DNA of 64,000 bases from contig WGLV01000035.1 in assembly GCA_016125385.1 (NCBI GenBank), positions 26,488 through 90,487 on the forward strand, given 5' to 3'. Below the pieces are notes generated by a model, which did no database searches, was not told the origin of the DNA, and was given only the letters and a program-made list of their open reading frames with translations. Position numbers and translations under genes: made by a program. The stretch is from a bacterium. Lineage in GTDB: Bacteria > Hinthialibacterota > Hinthialibacteria > Hinthialibacterales > Hinthialibacteraceae. Shown here one piece after another: positions 50,626 to 58,243 of the stretch; the stretch's first letter is position 1, and each line of letters opens with the position of its first letter.

Positions 50626-50837
50626 ATGTGGGACCGGCATGTGGGACCGGCATGTGGGACCGGCATGTGGGACCGGCGCCCTCGCCGGTCATGCCCCCGC
50701 CGGTCATGCCCTCGCCGGTCATGCCCTCGCCGGTCATGCCCTCGCCGGTCATGCCTCGGCGGTCATGCCTCGGCGGTCATGCCTCGGCGGTCATGCCTCG
50801 GCGGTCATGCCTCGGCGGTCATGCCTTGGCCGGTCAT
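50626..50837 (+). repeat. Half-REP tandem array
   Basis: Four 13-bp units ATGTGGGACCGGC (50626-50677), i.e. the left half of the type A REP. The last of these completes one full REP (50667-50692). Then come right-half units: five of 15 bp (GCCCTCGCCGGTCAT, one with CCC; 50678-50752), five of 14 bp (GCCTCGGCGGTCAT; 50753-50822) and one of 15 bp (50823-50837). The array ends 9 bp from the sat stop on the opposite strand. Confidence 0.9.
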
Positions 50838-50845
50838 GCCGCCGA

Positions 50846-52033
50846 CTACCCCTGCGCTTGATAAAAGCCCATCAGAATCTTCGCGACTTCAGGCCGTGAA
50901 AACTCTTCGGGCAGCGCCTCGCCCTTCGACAGCATCTCGCGCACCTTCGTCCCCGACAGAATCACATAGTCGTCCATGGTGTGATCGGGGCAGTCGCGCA
51001 TCATCACGACCTTGTTCAATTTCTTCGACCAAGCGGTGTGATCCGCCTCGAAGATCTCAATCTTAAGCGCGCCCGCTGGAACCTCGTCGCGGAAAATCGC
51101 CTGCGCGTCGAACGGGCCGTAATACTTGCCCACGCCCGCGTGATCGCGGCCCACGATAAAATGAGTGCAGCCCGCGTTCTGACGGAATACCGCGTGCAAA
51201 ACCGCCTCGCGCGGCCCGGCGTACAGCATGTCGAATCCATACCCCGTCACCATCACCGTGTTCGGCGGAAAATAGATTTCAACCATCTTGCGGATCGACG
51301 CATCGCGAACGTCGGCGGGGATGTCGCCCGCCTTCAGCTTGCCCAGCAGCATGTGGATCAGAATGCCGTCGGCGCCCACTGCTTCATACGCCATCCGGCA
51401 GAGCTCCTCGTGCGCGCGGTGCATGGGGTTGCGCGTCTGAAACGCGACCACCTTGCTCCAGCCGCGCTCGGCCATCTCGTCGCGAATCTGCCACGCGGTA
51501 CGGAACGTGCCGGGAAAGTCCGTTTCAAAATACGAGAAGTTCAACACCTCGATCGGCCCTGAAACCACGTGGTTTCCCTGCGCCTGAAGCGCCGCCACGC
51601 CGGGGTGCTCGGGGTCGGCGGTGCGGAACACCTTTTCGATGATCGTATTCTTTTCGCTCTCGCTCAGTTCTTCGATCGCATCCACCGTCTGCACGGCGAT
51701 GACCGGATTGCCGTCGACGTTGGGGTCGCGCAGCGCGATGCGCTTCGCGCCCTGAAGGGCCGAGACGTCGTCAAGCAGATTGAGAATGGGCACGGGCCAG
51801 AACAGCCCGCCGGCGGTCTCCATCTTTTCCGCCACACTCAGCGCGTCGGCTTTGTTCATATACCCGGTGAGTGGGTTAAAATAGCCGCTGCCCAGCATGA
51901 CGGCGTTAGCCGCCGCCGCCGAACTCACCACCACGGAAGGCAGACCTTCCGCTTCCTGCTTCAGCGCGTCGCGCCGCGCCGCGTCCTGCACGTAAAGAGG
52001 GTTCAACGTATCGGAACCGTGAGGCTGAATCAT
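50846..52033 (-). CDS. sat: Sulfate adenylyltransferase (ATP sulfurylase)
   Basis: 395 residues, the monofunctional Sat type. It makes adenosine 5'-phosphosulfate from ATP and sulfate, or the reverse. N-terminal PUA-like domain (LMLGSGYFNPLTGYMN-type segment near 45-62), then the nucleotidyltransferase core: VVAFQTRNPMHRAHEELCRM with the HxxH-like PMHRAH, HFIVGRDHAGVGKYYGPFD, and ILSGTKVREMLSKGEALPEE. No aprAB, dsr or cys genes are nearby, so assimilatory versus dissimilatory use is open. It is alone on its strand and its 3' end abuts the REP array. Confidence 0.97.
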   Translation of the reverse strand: MIQPHGSDTLNPLYVQDAARRDALKQEAEGLPSVVVSSAAAANAVMLGSGYFNPLTGYMNKADALSVAEKMETAGGLFWPVPILNLLDDVSALQGAKRIALRDPNVDGNPVIAVQTVDAIEELSESEKNTIIEKVFRTADPEHPGVAALQAQGNHVVSGPIEVLNFSYFETDFPGTFRTAWQIRDEMAERGWSKVVAFQTRNPMHRAHEELCRMAYEAVGADGILIHMLLGKLKAGDIPADVRDASIRKMVEIYFPPNTVMVTGYGFDMLYAGPREAVLHAVFRQNAGCTHFIVGRDHAGVGKYYGPFDAQAIFRDEVPAGALKIEIFEADHTAWSKKLNKVVMMRDCPDHTMDDYVILSGTKVREMLSKGEALPEEFSRPEVAKILMGFYQAQG

Positions 52034-52348
52034 TCTTGAAAACTCCTGTATCGATTGGATCGGGATAGTTTTTGTCTGAACGGCGTCTGGTTCGCCGAAA
52101 ACTTCTCTGGCGGATCAATCAAACCGTAACCGCGCCCTCGCCGGGGTGAACAAACGGGAGAAATTAATGTCTATCGGCAAGGTAGACAATTTGTAGCCGC
52201 GACTCCGCCCCCAGTCAACCGCCGCGCCGCCATACCAGGCTTTTTCCGGTTTCGTGGTAGCCCCACGAGAGACGAATCGGCTACAATCAACACTAACCCG
52301 GCCGCGGCGAATCAAAACAAAAGCGGCCGCGGAAAGGATTCTTGAATC
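52034..52348. other. Intergenic region between sat and the HicB-like gene
   Basis: Divergent spacer. A GGGAG-preceded nine-codon ATG frame near 52165 is too short to call. GTGGTAGCCCCACGAG near 52253 can form a short hairpin. No HicA-like toxin frame was found on either strand. Confidence 0.4.
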
Positions 52349-52552
52349 ATGAATCAATCCTATACGGCCAAATACACGAAGATCGACGCGGGCTACATGG
52401 GCCAGCTCGTCGATTGGCCCGAAGTGATTACTGAAGGCGATTCGCTGGAAGAATGCCGTGAGATGCTGCACGATGCCTTGCGTGAAATGATCTTGGCGTA
52501 CAAACAACAGAACAAAGAGATACCCGCCTGGATTATGTCAACCAATCAATAA
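52349..52552 (+). CDS. HicB-like protein without HicA
   Basis: 67 residues. The HicB/UPF0150 fold is clear: YTAKYTKIDAGYMGQLVDWP, then EVITEGDSLEECREMLHDAL and REMILAYKQQN. HicB antitoxins neutralise the HicA mRNA interferase, encoded next door; no partner is found upstream or in the 8 bp before the next convergent gene. AAAGGA precedes the ATG. It lacks a C-terminal DNA-binding domain. It is probably an orphan antitoxin remnant or an independent small protein. Confidence 0.8.
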   Translation: MNQSYTAKYTKIDAGYMGQLVDWPEVITEGDSLEECREMLHDALREMILAYKQQNKEIPAWIMSTNQ

Positions 52553-52559
52553 TATTTCC

Positions 52560-53123
52560 TCACCCCGGCTTCGCGTCCGCGTCTTCCTGCGGAAGTTTGA
52601 TTTCCTTCTCCCACAACGTTTCGCTTCCATCCGGCAGAAATCGCGTCCCCAGTTCGATATGAACCTTCGATCCGCCGCACCGCGCGATGCGCAACGCGAC
52701 GTCGTTGTGCAGGCTCGACGTGAGGATGAAGTCGCTCTCCAGCGTGGCAGTTGAATTGGGCGGCATGGTGAGAATGTCGGCGTCTTGCGCCGCGCCGGTG
52801 AGAAACCGCGATCGGCCCCGGCTCGAGGCCTCCATGCCGATGTAGCGGTCTTCGCGGCTGTTGTTGTTGACGATGGCGGTCAGGGTGAACACTTTGGGTT
52901 TGGCGTGAACGAGGGTTACCTTGCGCAGCTGGATCGCCCCGTTTTTGTCGCTGACGGTCTTGTCGAGCAGGCTGATCCCGTCTGGCGCCGATCCTTCCGT
53001 GCGCCAGGCGAAATCCTTGAAGATGGTATGCCGCCGCCAGACCACCACGGCGGCGGTGATGACGATCAACGCGATAAAGAGTGCCAGTTGAAGGCGATAG
53101 GTCGATTCGCTATACGGTCTCAT
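52560..53123 (-). CDS. Membrane-anchored protein of unknown function
   Basis: 187 residues. One N-terminal TM (about 9-28, LQLALFIALIVITAAVVVW), then a predicted extracytoplasmic beta-sandwich: AIQLRKVTLVHAKPKVFTLT, AIVNNNSREDRYIGMEASSR, PPNSTATLESDFILTSSLHN, and an acidic C-terminus. The NNNS-to-Gly strand pattern resembles Ig-like accessory domains, without a named family. Its stop is 8 bp from the HicB-like stop (convergent). Confidence 0.65.
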   Translation of the reverse strand: MRPYSESTYRLQLALFIALIVITAAVVVWRRHTIFKDFAWRTEGSAPDGISLLDKTVSDKNGAIQLRKVTLVHAKPKVFTLTAIVNNNSREDRYIGMEASSRGRSRFLTGAAQDADILTMPPNSTATLESDFILTSSLHNDVALRIARCGGSKVHIELGTRFLPDGSETLWEKEIKLPQEDADAKPG

Positions 53124-53235
53124 GCCCGCCGTCTCCCAGTCAGAGCGATGCGAAATCGTACCATGAAAACCGGCGTGAATAATTGAATGGATGGATTTTT
53201 GACGACTTTTTACATCTCGAAGAGGCCGGGCGGCC

Positions 53236-53919
53236 TCACCCCTTCATCCCCAGCTCAACCATGACCTTTTGCAGGTCTTCCCATGCCTTGCGTTTTTCAT
53301 TTTCGTTCCGCAGCAGGTAGGCGGGGTGAAAGGTGGGCATCACCTTGATCCCCTGGTAATCGCTCCACTCGCCGCGCAGGCGGGTGATGGGGGTGGTGGT
53401 GCGCAGCAGGGTTTGCGCGGCGAACTTGCCCAGCGCCACGATGACGCGCGGGCGGATGATCTCCAGTTGCTGGATGAGAAACGGCTCGCATTCAACGATC
53501 TCGTCGGGCGCGGGGTTGCGGTTGCCGGGCGGGCGGCATTTCACCACGTTGCAGATGTACACGTCGTCGCGCGACAGCCCCATCGCGCCGATCATTTTGG
53601 TCAGCAGTTGCCCCGCCTTGCCGACGAAGGGAATCCCCTGTTTGTCTTCATCAAAGCCGGGGCCTTCGCCGACGAAGACCAGCTCGGCGTTGGCGTTTCC
53701 CACGCCGTACACCACCTGGGTGCGGCCTTCGCAGAGTTTGCAGCGGCGGCAGCCGGCCAGTTCGCTGGCGAGGCGTTTGAGCGTGACGTCGTTGTCGCCC
53801 CCGCCCGCCGCCGAGCTGAACGAATCGGGCGAGGCGTACACCGACTCCATCCCCAGCGCCTTGAGTTGCTCCAGGTACAGCCGCATGCCCTGTATGGGAG
53901 TCATCGTGACATCGCTCAT
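53236..53919 (-). CDS. Uracil-DNA glycosylase, family 4
   Basis: 227 residues. It removes uracil from DNA. Family-4 signatures: LVFVGEGPGFDEDKQGIPFV, GKAGQLLTKMIGAMGLSRDD, YICNVVKCRPPGNRNPAPDE and TFHPAYLLRN. Four Cys that can hold the 4Fe-4S cluster are visible (GCRRCKLCEGRT, KCRPPGN, ECEPFL). The short N-terminal extension before the core is common in this family. The gene is isolated and downstream of a repeat region. Confidence 0.95.
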   Translation of the reverse strand: MSDVTMTPIQGMRLYLEQLKALGMESVYASPDSFSSAAGGGDNDVTLKRLASELAGCRRCKLCEGRTQVVYGVGNANAELVFVGEGPGFDEDKQGIPFVGKAGQLLTKMIGAMGLSRDDVYICNVVKCRPPGNRNPAPDEIVECEPFLIQQLEIIRPRVIVALGKFAAQTLLRTTTPITRLRGEWSDYQGIKVMPTFHPAYLLRNENEKRKAWEDLQKVMVELGMKG

Positions 53920-53967
53920 GGTTTTGCCTGAAACGGACAGTGTCCGCCGCCCGTCTTTGTGTCTGTA

Positions 53968-54513
53968 CGAATTCAGCGCTCCCGCCGGTCATTGACGCAT
54001 ACGCGATCGTGAGCGCGTCTCCTCCCCCAAAGTCTGGGGGAGGTCAGGGAGGGGGTTGTACATCAGGCGCATTGCCGCCGTAAAGCGCTCAACCCCCCTC
54101 TAATTCGTAAAGACCGGTTGTAGGGGCGCGTTGCACGCGCCCTTTTGCTTTCTCCCGCTTAAATCAGACTCCACGAATCTCCATGAATTACACGGATACC
54201 AACCTTCTTCGTGGCATTCGTCCATTTCGTATTTCAAATACGAATTCAGCGGTTCCGCCGGTCATTGACGCATCCGCGATCGTGAGCGCGTCTCCTCCCC
54301 CAAAGTCTGGGGGAGGTCAGGGAGGGGGTTGTACATCAGGCGCATTGCCGCCGTAAAGCGCTCACCCCCCCCTCTAATTCGTAAAGACCGGTTGTAGGGG
54401 CGCGTTGCACGCGCCCTTTTGCTTTCTCCCGCTTAAATCAGACTCCACGAATCTCCATGAATTACACGGATACCAACCTTCTTCGTGGCATTCGTCTATT
54501 TCGAATTTCAAAT
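53968..54513. repeat. 273-bp unit in near-perfect tandem duplication
   Basis: Copies at 53968-54240 and 54241-54513 differ at few positions (for example an indel in the CAACCCCCCTC tract). Each unit contains a GCCGGTCATTGACGCAT segment, a CTCCCCCAAA/TCTGGGGGAG hairpin with GTCAGGGAGGGGGTT, CTCAACCCCCCTC, a palindrome with arms AGGGGCGCG and CGCGCCCTT, and a TTCGTGGCATTCGT tract. So one unit bundles all the dispersed families seen elsewhere. No gene is within. Confidence 0.9.
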
Positions 54514-54631
54514 ATAAATTCAGCGCTCCCGTTGGTCGCTGAGGCGATCCGATGGAGAGGTGCTTTGGGAATTTTGCTGCTTCCTGTGAATGATGACCTA
54601 AGAATCCTCATTCGTGGATAGTCTCTCGCCC

Positions 54632-55888
54632 CTACGCCCTCAATACGAAAATCTCGCGCTGGACAAACTGCTTGGGGCGGTAATACAACAGCGAGGCGCG
54701 GCCGCTGGCGGGCTCGAATCCGTTCAGGGGGTCCAGCGGCGTATAGCCCATCAGCCGGATATCGCCCAGCAGGTTGATGCGCCCCGGCTCGTCGCGGTCT
54801 TCCAGCGCGAATCGCGGGATGATGAACACCACCCGCCCTCCGGGCCGCGTCACGGTGCGCATCTCGGCCAGCGCGCGCCGGTACAGGTCGCTCAGTTTGT
54901 TTGAAACATCGCGGAACTTCTCCGCCTGCAGCGGCCTGCGCAGCGGCGGCCCCAGGTCGGGCTCGCTGACGCACGCGTCGAAGTAGAGCGGTTCAGCCAA
55001 CTTGTGCAGCGTGCGCGCGTCGCCCAGAATCACCTTGGGCGAGTTCCCCAGACCAAAACGTTTTTGCAGCCATTGCCCGTTGGCGATGGCGTCGTTCACC
55101 GCTTTTTCGCTGAGGTCGATCCCCACCGGCGTGAGCCCCATCAGCGCGGCCTCCATCAACACGCCGCCCGAACCGCAGAACGGGTCGAGCACGGTGCGCG
55201 TTTCGGCGGTGCGCGCTAGGTTAAGCATCATGCGCGCCAGCTTGGGCGGCAGCATGCCCGAGCGCGCGTCGCGTTCGGGGCGGCCGTAGTCGCGGGTTGA
55301 AAACGCCTCGTAGTCTTGCAGCCACGCGGTGCGGGCGAGCGTGAAGCCCTTTTCCGCCGAGGCGTGAATCAGAATTTCTCCGCCGCGTTTGAAGAGGTTG
55401 TTGCGGTCGACCTGCGCGCCGGTCAGCAGCCATGAATCGCCTTCCGATTCCGGCAACACGAAACGCACCGAGCCTCCCGTTTCCTGCATGCGCGTCTTGA
55501 TGGCGGCGGCGGCGTCGTGCAGCAGGCCGTGAACCTTGCGCTTGCCGCCCAGCGGTTCCGTGTCGCCGAACAGCGACAGGCCGAAGACGGTCTTGTCGCC
55601 GGACTCTTTTAAAAACGAAAACGTTTCCGAATCAAACAACCGTTCCGCCAGCGCTTCCGGCGAGAAGGCGTCCGGCGCGAGTTGGGCGCCGGTTTCCGCG
55701 AAGCGAACCGTCCCGCCCAGTTCTTCGCACAGCGCGCGGACCGGCGCGTCCGAATCCGCATCGGCCAACAGCGCCTCGCCGCGCGGTTCGAGGCGGCTCA
55801 GCGGCGATCCCATGCGCTGGTTGACCGCGATGATTTCAGCGGTGGAGAGTTCGGCGGCGCGTCCCAGTTGAAACAGGTAGGTGGGCAT
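54632..55888 (-). CDS. TRM11-like RNA methyltransferase
   Basis: 418 residues. An N-terminal THUMP-like region covers about 90-190. A SAM-dependent methyltransferase domain follows, with TVLDPFCGSGGVLMEAALMG (motif I), GIDLSEKAVNDAIANGQWLQ and VILGDARTLHKL, and SEPDLGPPLRRPLQ in place of the DPPYG motif IV, a variant seen in bacterial TRM11 relatives. A likely product is N2-methylguanosine in tRNA, but the substrate is inferred only from the family. It is followed 5 bp later by the enolase-superfamily gene on the same strand in the upstream direction, so the two are probably co-transcribed. Confidence 0.8.
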   Translation of the reverse strand: MPTYLFQLGRAAELSTAEIIAVNQRMGSPLSRLEPRGEALLADADSDAPVRALCEELGGTVRFAETGAQLAPDAFSPEALAERLFDSETFSFLKESGDKTVFGLSLFGDTEPLGGKRKVHGLLHDAAAAIKTRMQETGGSVRFVLPESEGDSWLLTGAQVDRNNLFKRGGEILIHASAEKGFTLARTAWLQDYEAFSTRDYGRPERDARSGMLPPKLARMMLNLARTAETRTVLDPFCGSGGVLMEAALMGLTPVGIDLSEKAVNDAIANGQWLQKRFGLGNSPKVILGDARTLHKLAEPLYFDACVSEPDLGPPLRRPLQAEKFRDVSNKLSDLYRRALAEMRTVTRPGGRVVFIIPRFALEDRDEPGRINLLGDIRLMGYTPLDPLNGFEPASGRASLLYYRPKQFVQREIFVLRA

Positions 55889-55893
55889 TCCGG

Positions 55894-57018
55894 TTATCTC
55901 AATTCCACTAGAATTTCTTTAATCTTCTCTTTGTCGACTTCGACGCCCAGCCCCGGCCCGGCGGGAACCTCCAGCCTGTCGCCGGACGGCGTCAGCGGCG
56001 CTTTCACCACGCTGTGCGCGAGAAACTGCGGGCCGTTCAACGCGGCGGGGTAGCTCAGCCCGTACGCGCCGTACAGCGCCAGCGAAGCCGCCAGCGACAC
56101 GCACGGATCGGTCAACCCGCTGCCCAGAAACATCAACCCCGCGTCTTCGAGAATCTCCACCTGGCGCCGCGCCGGAAGCAGCCCCCCGCATCGCGCCGGC
56201 TTCATCGCCACCCCGTCGAGCAGATCGAGCCTTATCCACTCGATCAGGTCGCGCGGCGCGATCATGCCCTCGTCGAGAATGATGGGCAGCGCGCCCTGCT
56301 GGCGCAATCGCCGGTAGCCGGATATCTCGTTGGGCCGCAGCGGCTGCTCCAGCACCGCCGCCCCCAGGTCGGCCAGACGCGGCGCGGCGTACAGCGCCGA
56401 GGCCAGGTCGTAGCCGCCGTTGGCGTCCGCCCACAAAAACCCGCCGGGAACGCTTTCTTTCACCCGGCGGCACAGTTCGAAATCGGTCTTCGGATCGGGG
56501 CCGACCTTGATGTTGAAATTCTCATACCCCTTCGCCTTGCCTTCTTCGATGGAGGCCTCCAGCGTTTCCAGCGAAGCGGGGTTGAGCGTCCATGACAGCC
56601 TGATCGGACCGCCGGGCGCGCGGCCCCACTGTTGCGCGAGCGACAGCCCCGGCGCCTTGCCGATCAGGTCGTGCAGCGCGAGGTCGATCCCCGCCTTGGT
56701 GATGGGCATGCCGGTCGATTGCCCCGGCGAGATCGCCTTGTTCATCGCCGCGTGCGCGCCGTGAAGGTCGAATGGATCGCGCCCGGTCAGCACCGGCGCG
56801 AGGTAATTTTCGATGGCGTTGACCGAGGCTTCCAGCGTCTCGTAGCTCCAGGTTGGCATGGGGACGCTTTCCCCCCAGCCGGTGGTTCCGTCGTCGGCGG
56901 TGATTTCAACCAAAACCGCCGCGCGTCCCAGCGCTTCGCCGCGAGGCCCCTCGAAAAACTTGAACCGCCCCCGTGTCGGATACCGCACGGGGTACGCCTG
57001 AATCCGCTCGATCTTCAT
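55894..57018 (-). CDS. Enolase-superfamily enzyme, muconate cycloisomerase/epimerase-like
   Basis: 374 residues. The capping domain (first about 120 residues) is followed by a TIM barrel with metal ligands in FLWADANGGYDL (Asp), AAVLEQPLRPNEI (Glu) and PIILDEGMIAP (Asp), the barrel Lys in GVAMKPARCGG, and the base strand YENFNIKVGPDPK. The usual Lys-x-Lys of the muconate-lactonizing subgroup appears as Asn-Ile-Lys, so only the second Lys is present. The substrate cannot be predicted; candidates are dipeptide epimerase, cycloisomerase or succinylbenzoate synthase activities. Confidence 0.85.
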   Translation of the reverse strand: MKIERIQAYPVRYPTRGRFKFFEGPRGEALGRAAVLVEITADDGTTGWGESVPMPTWSYETLEASVNAIENYLAPVLTGRDPFDLHGAHAAMNKAISPGQSTGMPITKAGIDLALHDLIGKAPGLSLAQQWGRAPGGPIRLSWTLNPASLETLEASIEEGKAKGYENFNIKVGPDPKTDFELCRRVKESVPGGFLWADANGGYDLASALYAAPRLADLGAAVLEQPLRPNEISGYRRLRQQGALPIILDEGMIAPRDLIEWIRLDLLDGVAMKPARCGGLLPARRQVEILEDAGLMFLGSGLTDPCVSLAASLALYGAYGLSYPAALNGPQFLAHSVVKAPLTPSGDRLEVPAGPGLGVEVDKEKIKEILVELR

Positions 57019-57201
57019 ATCGTTACCCTGAATGGGGTCTGACTTCTTGCTACGCCATCATTTAATCAGACGCGCGTCGTAGGGAAAGGGGGGGAATCGT
57101 GACGCCGTATAATGCGTTCGAGGTGGAGAAATCTCTCTCGTTGCGATATCTTATCTAAAGTTTCGATATAACAGCGAGTTTTCGACGTCATGGAGGTCAG
57201 T

Positions 57202-58242
57202 ATGAAAAAATATGCGGCGCTCTGTTTCGCGATCGGTTTGAGTCTGGTGTTGTCGTGTGCGAAGGCGGATGCGCCCGCCAAAGCAAAGGCGGATACGCCC
57301 GTCGCGGTGGATGACCAGTTAACTTTGGAGCCAACCGGCGTATCGCTGGACGCGTCCGCGATTCAAGCAATGGTTGCGGTCGTGAACGATGTGCTCGTGA
57401 ATGACCTCGCGGCCCCTCATCAGGAATTCGTTGATGGTTTTCAACAGGCGTTGAACGAGTATGACGAAATCCCGTATTCGATTGATGTCGTCATCTCCAA
57501 TCTCCATGCCTATTTGCTTGCGTTTATCCAGAATGAAAAAGGCCATCTCAGCGCTGCGGCGGGTCAAAAAGCCGTTCACCAGATGATGAAAATCGTGCGT
57601 ATCCGGGTGGAAAAACAAATTCCCGTTCTAAGCGAAGACGAAGCGCGGGCGGCCCAGACGCAACTCGATTTGCTGCAAGACGGGGTGATGGCGGCGGTGG
57701 ATGACGCTTCCGTTGAATTGAGAAAAGACACGCATATGGATGCGGTGTTATCCGTCAAAAAAAAGCAGATCGCCCATCTCATCGAATCCGGACGGACCTC
57801 GTTGACCAGTCCGTTTTTCGTTTCATCTCCCTCCAACGTGAATGACGAATCGGTGGCGGCTTTGCTGGAAGACTTCACGAATGCGGTGGATAAGGTGCTG
57901 AACACGTCTGAACCCATGGAACGGATTCTTGTCCATGATTCGGCGTGCGATTTTGGGGTGGTTATCGAGCCCGAACCGATTCGCCGACTAAATCGCATCC
58001 TGGCGCTGGATTGCATATTCAGAATCCTGTACATGGAGCATCTGGACCGGGAGACTCTCAACCCGCCCTCGGCGTCCAGTAAGGATTGGATGCGGAAAAA
58101 CGCCGATGTCCTGAGCCGGCTGGATGAAGCGATTCAGGGAGAGATCATCCGTTCTGGAACGGAGAGTGAAGCGGAACGGCGGCGCATTGAGCAGGCTGCG
58201 GAAAAGGTGATGGAATCGAATCGCCTTTCACGGGAGAATTAA
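57202..58242 (+). CDS. Putative lipoprotein of unknown function
   Basis: 346 residues. The signal peptide ends GLSLVLSCAK, with a lipobox-like Cys near residue 19, then an Ala/Lys-rich linker (about 22-35) and a mostly helical body (VAVVNDVLVNDLAAPHQEFV, LDLLQDGVMAAVDDASVELR, a RILALDCIFRILYMEH helix). No family recognised. ATG 57202 has a perfect GGAGGT upstream; an ATG 12 bp earlier is weaker. It ends 1 bp before the next gene's start, suggesting a two-gene operon. Confidence 0.7.
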   Translation: MKKYAALCFAIGLSLVLSCAKADAPAKAKADTPVAVDDQLTLEPTGVSLDASAIQAMVAVVNDVLVNDLAAPHQEFVDGFQQALNEYDEIPYSIDVVISNLHAYLLAFIQNEKGHLSAAAGQKAVHQMMKIVRIRVEKQIPVLSEDEARAAQTQLDLLQDGVMAAVDDASVELRKDTHMDAVLSVKKKQIAHLIESGRTSLTSPFFVSSPSNVNDESVAALLEDFTNAVDKVLNTSEPMERILVHDSACDFGVVIEPEPIRRLNRILALDCIFRILYMEHLDRETLNPPSASSKDWMRKNADVLSRLDEAIQGEIIRSGTESEAERRRIEQAAEKVMESNRLSREN

Positions 58243-58243
58243 A

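Noticed and set aside
49826..50837. CRISPR array
   Set aside because: The repeats are tandem or nearly so, without unique spacers of regular length, and no cas gene is nearby. They fit REP hairpins beside a RAYT.
50578..51066. Long ORFs through the half-REP array and into sat on the plus strand
   Set aside because: They are translations of the repeats and the antisense of sat.
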